From Acidimicrobiales bacterium (GTDB lineage: Bacteria; Actinomycetota; Acidimicrobiia; Acidimicrobiales; Aldehydirespiratoraceae), in NCBI GenBank assembly GCA_040219515.1, contig JAVJSI010000005.1:62001-126000 (forward strand): DNA of 64,000 nt. The letters run 5' to 3'. Below the pieces are notes generated by a model. The model saw only the letters and a program-made list of their open reading frames with translations. It searched no databases and was not told the origin of the DNA. The translations under genes were made by a program, and so were the position numbers. Position 1 is the first letter of the stretch. Each line of letters begins with the position of its first letter. Shown one piece after another: positions 58,618-64,000 of this stretch.

Positions 58618-58647
58618 GAGGGTGGCGCGGCCAGCGCGTCACCCCTC
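58618..58647. terminator. Hairpin between convergent genes
   Basis: GAGGGTG (58618-58624) pairs with CACCC-CTC (58640-58647, one bulge) and GCGC with GCGC inside, around a GGCCA loop. It spans the stop of the DapA-family gene. There is no U tract, so termination is tentative. Confidence 0.35.
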
Positions 58648-59556
58648 GGTGTTCTCGATCCCCAGCTCTCGGAGAACCTCGGCGATCTCGGCGTGTTCGG
58701 CGTCGCCGAGCGCCTGGAACGGCGGGCGCATGTTCATGCTGTCGCAGCCGAGCAGGCTCATGGCCGCTTTGGTCGAACGAGGCGTCATGTGCCTGCCGGC
58801 AAGAACGATGTTGAGTCGTAGGACCCGCGTCAGCGCCGCGGCCATCGCGTCGAGGTCGCCGGCCGCGAAGGCGGCGGGGATCGCCGCGCAGGTGCGCGGA
58901 ATGATGTTCTGCTCGAAACTGACACCGCCCACCGCGCCCAGGGACAGCGCAAGCGGTAGCTGGGCGGTCAGCCCCACGTAGACGGCGATGGCCGACGCAT
59001 CGACTCGTTGCATGAGGTCGACGAGCGGCCCGGGGTTGGCGTCGGTCCAGTTCACCGCGACCACCTGCGAATGGCGGGTGACGAGGTCCGCCATCAACGC
59101 GGCGTCGATTGCGTAGGCCACCATCATCACCTCGTTGCTCAACACGACCGGTCCGGTGACCTCCGCGAGGACATCGTCGTAGAAACGGGAGATCTCGCCG
59201 GCCGTCGGGGTGACCGTGACCGGTCCGCCGAGCGGCGGGTGGATCTGCACGGCTGACACGCCGAGGTCGTGGGCCTCGTTGGCGAGTTCGATGACGGTGC
59301 CGGTGGCGCTGAGGCCGAGCCCGGCCGCGACGACGGGGACGGTGCCGCCGGCGGTCGTCACTGCGAGCCGGTACATCCGTCGTAGCTCGTCCCTGGTGAG
59401 CATGCGGCCCTCGCCGGTGCCGTAGCTGCCGACGATGATGCCGACGCCGGCATCCCTGAGGATCTCCGATTGACGGGTGAATGCCGCTTCATCGAGGTCT
59501 CCGGCGCCGTCGAATGGCGAAACGATCATGGCGAAGCTTCGGGTGTCGCGGTACAT
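58639..59556 (-). CDS. DapA-family protein lacking the Schiff-base lysine
   Basis: The 305-residue protein follows the dihydrodipicolinate synthase/N-acetylneuraminate lyase fold: IIVGSYGTGEGRMLTRDELRRMYRLAV, VPVVAAGLGLSATGTVIELANEAHDLGVSAVQIHPP. Where active members have the Tyr of LYNVP it reads VLSNEV (Ser140), and where they have the Schiff-base Lys (IGIKDSSG-like) it reads VAVNWTDANPG (Asn169). Class I aldolase chemistry is therefore unlikely. The gene is the last of the phosphonate-type transporter operon, 26 bases after the second permease. It may bind the imported ligand or catalyse another reaction. Confidence 0.8.
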   Translation of the reverse strand: MYRDTRSFAMIVSPFDGAGDLDEAAFTRQSEILRDAGVGIIVGSYGTGEGRMLTRDELRRMYRLAVTTAGGTVPVVAAGLGLSATGTVIELANEAHDLGVSAVQIHPPLGGPVTVTPTAGEISRFYDDVLAEVTGPVVLSNEVMMVAYAIDAALMADLVTRHSQVVAVNWTDANPGPLVDLMQRVDASAIAVYVGLTAQLPLALSLGAVGGVSFEQNIIPRTCAAIPAAFAAGDLDAMAAALTRVLRLNIVLAGRHMTPRSTKAAMSLLGCDSMNMRPPFQALGDAEHAEIAEVLRELGIENTEG

Positions 59557-59582
59557 GTGGGGCCTTTCGGGCGGACGGTTGG

Positions 59583-60479
59583 TCAGTGCTGCGGCCGAGA
59601 CGGACGCCCGGCGGGTCGACCTACGAGATCACCGAACAGCACGCTGAGTCGAGACGGGTCGTCGCCTCGTCCACCGGAGATGATGCGGCGTCGGATCGAC
59701 GAGGAGACGGTGTCGATGGACACGACGACGGCGATCGTCATGATGAGAACGGCGCCGACCTCGGGGAAGTTGCGGAAGTTGAGCTGGGCGACGAGCTCGG
59801 AGCCCACCCCGCCGGCGCCGATCACGCCGAGTACGGCGGATGCGCGCACATTGATCTCGAAGCGGAAGAGCCAATAGCTGGTGATCTGCGGCATCACCTG
59901 GGGAAGGACCCCCCAGCGGACCTTGGAGATCCATGTGCCGCCGGCCGCCTCGACGGCCTCGACGGGGCCGTGGTTGGCCGACTCGATCTCCTCGCTGGAG
60001 AGCTTGCCGAGGGTGCCGATCGAATGGAGTCCGATCGCAAGGGCGCCGGCCCATGGTCCGAGCCCGGCCACGGCGATCAGCACCATCGCCACGATCAATT
60101 CCGGGATGGCGCGGATGGCGTTGAAGAGTTGACGGATCGGGTGGCGGACGACGGCGGGCGAGATGTTGTTCGACGCGAGGAACGCCAGTGGTAGCGAGAG
60201 CGTCGCCGCGATGACCGTGCCAACCCACGCGATGTACACCGATTCGAGCACCTTGCCGATCACGCCCCGATCGATCTCCGTGGCGAAGTCGGGAGGCCAC
60301 ATGAGCCGCACGATCTCCCAGGCGTCGCCCGGCGCGGTGCGGAGTCGTTCCGCCGAGGCCCCGAGCCCGGAGAATCCCCAGACGAAGGCGAGGACGATGG
60401 CGACGAACAGGCCGAGGCGGGCGAGGCGGGGCCCGGACGGTCGGGCCGGACGCGTCGGACGCTCGAGGGTGGCCGTCAT
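59583..60479 (-). CDS. phnE: Phosphonate-type ABC transporter permease (second PhnE)
   Basis: The 298-residue membrane protein starts at ATG 60479, overlapping the first permease stop. It has the binding-protein-dependent permease domain with several hydrophobic helices (VYIAWVGTVIAATLSLPLAFLAS, LIVAMVLIAVAGLGPWAGALAIGL). EAVEAAGGTWISKVRWGVLPQVMPQI is the EAA-type loop that contacts the ATPase. RASAVLGVIGAGGVGSELVAQL is typical of PhnE. The two permeases should form the channel heterodimer. Confidence 0.88.
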   Translation of the reverse strand: MTATLERPTRPARPSGPRLARLGLFVAIVLAFVWGFSGLGASAERLRTAPGDAWEIVRLMWPPDFATEIDRGVIGKVLESVYIAWVGTVIAATLSLPLAFLASNNISPAVVRHPIRQLFNAIRAIPELIVAMVLIAVAGLGPWAGALAIGLHSIGTLGKLSSEEIESANHGPVEAVEAAGGTWISKVRWGVLPQVMPQITSYWLFRFEINVRASAVLGVIGAGGVGSELVAQLNFRNFPEVGAVLIMTIAVVVSIDTVSSSIRRRIISGGRGDDPSRLSVLFGDLVGRPAGRPSRPQH

Positions 60480-61285
60480 CAGACGAGCCTCCGGCGCAGG
60501 GCCACGCTGATCTGTTCGATGACGAACACGACGACGAAGACGAGGACGAGGATGCCGAGCAGCCGGTCGAAGTTGAAGGAGCTGCGCTGCACCTCGACCA
60601 CCCGGCCGACGCCGCCGGCGCCGACGAGCCCGAGCACGATCGAGGCTCGGATGTTGAGTTCGAACACGTAGAGCGAATACGCCACGTAGGAGGGGAGGAC
60701 GGTCGGGAGCACACCGGTGCGCACGGCCGGCACATGACGGGCACCGGCCGCCCGCGCCGCCTCGAGCGGGCCGGGGTCGGCCCCGTCGACGGTCTCGGAG
60801 AACAGCTTGACGATCACCGCGAACGAGAAGATCGAGAGCGCCCAGGCGCCGGCGAAGGCGCCGATGCCCACCGCGGTGACGAGGATCTTTGCCCAGAACA
60901 GGTCGGGCACCGCCCGCACGACGTTCATCACGATGCGGCTGACCCAGTAGGTCGGCGCGTTGGGGGTCGTGAGCCGGCTCATGGCGAATGCGGCCGGGAG
61001 TGCGAGGCCACAGCCGATCACGGTGGCGACAATGGCAATCTGGAACGTCTCGATCAATGGGTCGATCACGTTGGCTCGGTCGAGGACCCACTCCCATGGA
61101 ATCGGCCAGAACTTCTCCCACAGCGGGTTCGTCCACACGTCGATGAAGGTCGACCAGCGAAAGCCGACCTGGCGGGCCGCGAACACGGTCCAGCCGATGA
61201 TCGCAGCCGCGCCCAGGTAGACGAAGGGGTGGCGCCGCGGTGTGGCCGGCCGTTGGCTCGTCGAGGGTGCTGTCGGAACGCTCAC
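60479..61285 (-). CDS. phnE: Phosphonate-type ABC transporter permease (first PhnE)
   Basis: The 268-residue protein starts at GTG 61285 (GTGA overlap with phnC). Membrane segments include FQIAIVATVIGCGLALPAAFAMS and SIFSFAVIVKLFSE. EAARAAGARHVPAVRTGVLPTVLPSYVAYSLYVFELNIRAS carries the EAA loop, and IVLGLVGAGGVGRVVE matches the PhnE end. It is similar to, but clearly diverged from, the second permease downstream. Confidence 0.88.
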   Translation of the reverse strand: MSVPTAPSTSQRPATPRRHPFVYLGAAAIIGWTVFAARQVGFRWSTFIDVWTNPLWEKFWPIPWEWVLDRANVIDPLIETFQIAIVATVIGCGLALPAAFAMSRLTTPNAPTYWVSRIVMNVVRAVPDLFWAKILVTAVGIGAFAGAWALSIFSFAVIVKLFSETVDGADPGPLEAARAAGARHVPAVRTGVLPTVLPSYVAYSLYVFELNIRASIVLGLVGAGGVGRVVEVQRSSFNFDRLLGILVLVFVVVFVIEQISVALRRRLV

Positions 61286-62055
61286 GCGTCGTTGTCGGCG
61301 AGGATGTCGCCGGCGGTGATGGAACGGCCGTAGATCTCGCGGAAGGTGTCGTCGTCGACGTCGGCGATGTTGCCGTCGAAGACGAGCTCGCCGGCACGAA
61401 GGCCGATGAGTCGCCGACCGTACTCCTGGGCGAGATCGAGGTAGTGGAGGTTGATCAGCGTGGTGATGCCGAGCTCGGTGTTGATCCGGGCGAGATCGCC
61501 CATCACCTGGCGACTGGTGACCGGGTCGAGGGCCGCAACCGGTTCGTCGGCGAGCATGAGCGTTGGCTGCTGGGCGAGCGCCCGGGCGATGCCGACGCGT
61601 TGTTGCTGGCCGCCGGAGAGGTTCGAGGCTCGGACATAGGCCTTCTCGACGATGCCGACCCGTTCGAGGGCCTCGAGAGCGATCTCGCGCTCGGCGGCCG
61701 GCCACAGGCCGAGGGTGGAACGCCAGGCCGGCACGTTGCTGAGCCGCCCCATGAGCACATTGTTGAGGACGGTGGTGCGCTCGGCGAGGTTGAAGGTCTG
61801 GAAGATCATGCCGATGCGTGATCGGACGTCGCGCAGCGCGGCTCCGGTGGCGCCGACGACCTCGATGCCGTCGATCTTGGCCGATCCGGCCGTGGCGGGG
61901 ACCAGCCCGTTGAGCACCCTCAGCAGGGTGGACTTTCCCGCGCCGGAGAGTCCGACGACCACGACGAACTCACCGTTCTCGATGGTGAGGTCGATGTTGC
62001 GCAGGGCCTTGACTCCACCCCGGTAGGTGACGGAGACGTCGTGGAGTTCGATCAT
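61282..62055 (-). CDS. phnC: Phosphonate-type ABC transporter ATP-binding protein (PhnC)
   Basis: The 257-residue ATPase has Walker A VGLSGAGKSTLLRVLNGL, Q-loop IGMIFQTFNL, signature NLSGGQQQRVGIARAL, Walker B LMLADEPVAALDP and switch LINLHYLDLA. The GLSGAGKSTLLR and ADEPVAALDPVTS forms are characteristic of PhnC. It energises uptake of phosphonate, phosphite or a similar anion. The start is ATG 62055, 123 bases downstream of phnD, with a stable hairpin in between. Confidence 0.92.
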   Translation of the reverse strand: MIELHDVSVTYRGGVKALRNIDLTIENGEFVVVVGLSGAGKSTLLRVLNGLVPATAGSAKIDGIEVVGATGAALRDVRSRIGMIFQTFNLAERTTVLNNVLMGRLSNVPAWRSTLGLWPAAEREIALEALERVGIVEKAYVRASNLSGGQQQRVGIARALAQQPTLMLADEPVAALDPVTSRQVMGDLARINTELGITTLINLHYLDLAQEYGRRLIGLRAGELVFDGNIADVDDDTFREIYGRSITAGDILADNDA

Positions 62056-62105
62056 GTCGGAGCCTGCCTGGGCGGTGGGTTGACGGTGTCTGGGGGCGGA
62101 AGCGA

Positions 62106-62142
62106 CACCGGCTGCGACCGCCGAAGCGGACCGCAGCCGGTG
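62106..62142 (-). promoter_or_regulatory. Intercistronic hairpin with cUUCGg tetraloop between phnD and phnC
   Basis: On the transcribed minus strand an 11-bp outer stem (62132-62142 with 62106-62116) and a 4-bp inner stem CCGC/GCGG close a TTCG loop, the very stable C(UUCG)G type. There is no downstream U tract. The likely role is to protect the 3' end of the phnD message or to lower expression of the downstream genes. Confidence 0.6.
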
Positions 62143-62178
62143 ACCTTCACGTACTGACGGACGATGCCGCCGAAGGGG

Positions 62179-63267
62179 TCACTCGGGCGGTTCGGTGATG
62201 CCGAGCGCCGTTGCGGCCTCACGGACGATGTCGAAGTCGGCGTCGTTTGCCGGCGCGATGTCGGTCCAGCTGTAGATCTCGTCGAACACCGCTTCGCCCT
62301 CGTCGGTGGCGAGGTAGTCCTCGATCGCCGTGTAGATGGCGTCCTTCAGCGACTCCGGAAGGTCGGTGCGAACGGCGACCACGTCGTTGGGGATCTCGTC
62401 GGTGATCGAGAAGACGATGACCTTCTCACCCACGTCGGGGCTCACGTCCTCGATGGTGCTGCGGGCGTCATCGAAGGACAGGCCGAAGTCGGCGCTGCCG
62501 TCGTAGACCGCGGTGACGGCGGCGTCGTGGCCGCCGGTGAAGACCGGGGTGATGCCCGTGGCGGGGTCGATGCCGAGGTTGGTCAGCTCGAGGGCCGGGA
62601 ACAGGTAGCCCGAAGTCGAGGTCTCCGTGGTGAAGGCCACGGTGCCGCCTTCGACGACCGAGAGGTCGGCGATGCAGCTCCAGCCGGGGCCGATCTCGTC
62701 GCCATTCTCGTTGACCTTGCCGGCCTGCGGGCCGTCGTCACCGAACTCGACGCCGACCTGCAGTGCCACGGCTTCGAGGGCCGGAACCTGGACGATCTCG
62801 CCGTCGACGTTCTCGAGTGCGGTGCCCTCGTTGAGGGTGCCTTCCTCACAGATCGAAGAGTCGTTGGTGAACCACTGGCCGTGGTACGTGGCCGACCCGA
62901 AGCGCACGGACTGGATCAGGGGCTCGATGTTGCCGAACTGGTCCTTGCCCAGCGTGTAGCCGAACGGGCCGAAGGCGCCGAGGTCGGTCTGGTCGGTGCC
63001 CATCGAGGTGACGAGACCGGTGTAGTCGGTGGTGACCACGCCTTCGACCTCGATACCGAGTGCGTCCTCCAGCACCGTGATGAACGGATCGATGTTGTCC
63101 TGCAGCGTCGCCTGATCCTGGCTGGGAACGAAGCCGAAGGTGATCTTCTCGGGCCAGTCCGCCGTGTCGCCGTCGGCCGTGTCGCCCGCGTCGTCGTCGC
63201 CGCACGCAGCGGCGAAGAGTGCGAAACCGAGTAGCAGCGCAAGGATGCGCATCAGGTTCTTGTGCAT
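62179..63267 (-). CDS. phnD: Phosphonate-type ABC transporter substrate-binding lipoprotein (PhnD)
   Basis: The 362-residue product starts at ATG 63267 behind GGAGGG. Its lipoprotein signal is MHKNLMRILALLLGFALFAAACGDD, followed by an Asp/Gly/Thr linker. The PhnD-like binding fold reads ITFGFVPSQDQATLQDNIDPFITVLEDALGIEVEGVVTTDYTGLVTSMGTDQTDLGAFGPFGYTLG, then ETSTSGYLFPALELTNLGID, GHDAAVTAVYDGSADFGLSFDDAR and IPNDVVAVRTDLP. It captures a phosphonate, phosphite or related ligand outside the membrane. No C-P lyase or phosphonatase gene is in the window, so the ligand is undetermined. It is the first gene of the operon. Confidence 0.9.
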   Translation of the reverse strand: MHKNLMRILALLLGFALFAAACGDDDAGDTADGDTADWPEKITFGFVPSQDQATLQDNIDPFITVLEDALGIEVEGVVTTDYTGLVTSMGTDQTDLGAFGPFGYTLGKDQFGNIEPLIQSVRFGSATYHGQWFTNDSSICEEGTLNEGTALENVDGEIVQVPALEAVALQVGVEFGDDGPQAGKVNENGDEIGPGWSCIADLSVVEGGTVAFTTETSTSGYLFPALELTNLGIDPATGITPVFTGGHDAAVTAVYDGSADFGLSFDDARSTIEDVSPDVGEKVIVFSITDEIPNDVVAVRTDLPESLKDAIYTAIEDYLATDEGEAVFDEIYSWTDIAPANDADFDIVREAATALGITEPPE

Positions 63268-63337
63268 GTCGTCCCTCCAGGGATTTGTGTTCGAAACAAG
63301 GTAGTCAGTCCCACCGCCTCGTGCGCCGCCGGCCACG

Positions 63338-63916
63338 CTACGGGAGTGTGAACTCTGCGACCGCGGCGGTGAAGTCGTCCCAGTCGTGGACGTCGACCGC
63401 TGCGGCGTGGGCCCGATTCCACGGCCGGACATAGCGGCAGACGAGGGCGTCCGGATGCGACGCAGCGAGCGCCTCGAGGTTGTGGTCGGCGTCGTCGAGG
63501 TACACGTCGCAGGCGACCTGGGTCTTGTCGTCGAGGATGTGGATCTCGGTCGACGGCACCCGATGGCGGGCCAGCCAGTCATAGGTGTCGTGCACCGAGA
63601 AGTAGGGCTTCGTCGTCAGGATCACCAGATGATGGCCCGCACGCCGGAGAGCATCGAGTGCGTCGATCGCACCGTCATATGGCTCGAGTCCGTGGAAGAT
63701 GCTGCGGCCCTCCGCACAGGTCTCGGCCCATCGCCAGAACTCCGACATGCTCGCGAAGTGGCTGAGAACGGTGGGCGCATCCCACTCGACGACATCGGCG
63801 GCGGTGAGGTCCCGAGCGAGGAGTTCGGGGAAATCCCGGTTGTAGCGGGTGGTCCAACCATGGTTGAAGTCCGCCACCACGCCGTCGAGATCGATACCCA
63901 GTCGCAATCTGCCCAT
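63338..63916 (-). CDS. HAD-family 5'(3')-deoxyribonucleotidase-like protein
   Basis: The 192-residue protein starts LRLGIDLDGVVADF, the DxDGV nucleophile motif of HAD phosphatases in the NT5C form. LVILTTKPY supplies motif II, the Lys of ILDDKTQVACDVY motif III, and YLDDADHN motif IV. Family members dephosphorylate nucleotides, but the real substrate is unknown. It stands between the phn operon and a divergent gene that also starts with a DLDG motif. Confidence 0.8.
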   Translation of the reverse strand: MGRLRLGIDLDGVVADFNHGWTTRYNRDFPELLARDLTAADVVEWDAPTVLSHFASMSEFWRWAETCAEGRSIFHGLEPYDGAIDALDALRRAGHHLVILTTKPYFSVHDTYDWLARHRVPSTEIHILDDKTQVACDVYLDDADHNLEALAASHPDALVCRYVRPWNRAHAAAVDVHDWDDFTAAVAEFTLP

Positions 63917-63962
63917 CGGGCCACTGTGCCATCTCCAGCCCGTGATGTGGCACGCTCGGGGG

Positions 63963-64000
63963 ATGGCGAAGCCCTTTGTCTTCGGTGTCGACCTCGACGG
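63963..64000 (+). CDS. Start of a HAD-like gene, cut by the window end
   Basis: Only 12 complete codons are visible: ATG 63963 followed by AKPFVFGVDLDG. The FGVDLDG motif is the usual first motif of HAD or 5'-nucleotidase-like proteins and resembles the start of the divergent gene at 63338-63916. Nothing more can be said from this window. Confidence 0.5.
   Translation, partial: MAKPFVFGVDLD

Overview
The window looks like ordinary chromosome from a high-GC Gram-positive bacterium, most likely Actinomycetota and possibly the class Acidimicrobiia. The reasons are the very GC-rich sequence, frequent GTG starts, many ATGA/GTGA/TGATG overlaps, many lipoproteins whose lipobox ends in AACGD-like sequence, a DUF3097 gene, menaquinone biosynthesis, a cytochrome P450 and an SLH-domain wall protein. 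The taxonomic call is inference from gene content. I see no prophage, insertion sequence, CRISPR array, tRNA or rRNA. No gene-free stretch exceeds 300 bases; the longest (51076-51330) holds a structured leader RNA.

Layout. 1-3.6 kb: the end of a galactokinase gene overlapping a GH4 alpha-galactosidase, then an acyl-CoA synthetase. 3.7-5.6 kb: an SLH/beta-lactamase-like wall protein coupled to a small gamma-glutamylcyclotransferase-fold protein. 5.6-7.6 kb: a P450 divergent from a MarR regulator. 7.6-14.4 kb: an AddAB-type recombination helicase-nuclease pair. 14.5-19.6 kb: an MFS exporter, a penicillin-acylase-family lipoprotein, a NYN-domain protein and a DUF3097 protein. 19.7-25.5 kb: a compact menaquinone operon in which a MerR regulator is fused to isochorismate synthase (MenF), followed by MenD and a MenH-MenC fusion, all joined by single-base overlaps. 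25.5-28.3 kb: two histidine phosphatases, a zinc alcohol dehydrogenase and a small ParB-like protein.

28.4-31.8 kb: an RsbQ hydrolase followed by an RsbP-like PAS/GAF/PP2C phosphatase, a probable general-stress input module. 31.8-35.4 kb: a pentapeptide-type protein, a VOC protein, a nucleotidyltransferase and a von Willebrand A lipoprotein. 35.6-42.5 kb: a cysteine-free HMG-CoA-synthase-like/DUF35 fusion with a thiolase partner behind a palindromic operator, an ABC exporter and a double-length CoA-transferase. 42.5-45.9 kb: an esterase lipoprotein, a DUF6174 lipoprotein bracketed by related palindromes, and inositol-phosphate synthase divergent from a LysR regulator. 46.8-53.2 kb: MaoC hydratase, an uncharacterised protein, TAP-like hydrolase, SDR, NUDIX, aquaporin with a terminator-bearing leader, and amidohydrolase. 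53.3-58.6 kb: an M20 amidohydrolase, a GAF-GGDEF cyclase, a third histidine phosphatase, a GerMN/Gmad2 lipoprotein and a second amidohydrolase. 58.6-63.3 kb: a phosphonate-type ABC importer (phnD-phnC-phnE-phnE) ending in a DapA-family gene without the catalytic lysine. 63.3 kb to the end: a HAD nucleotidase-like gene and the first codons of a divergent gene.

Two families of intergenic palindromes sit at gene 3' ends. One copy of each supplies the stop codon of its neighbour.
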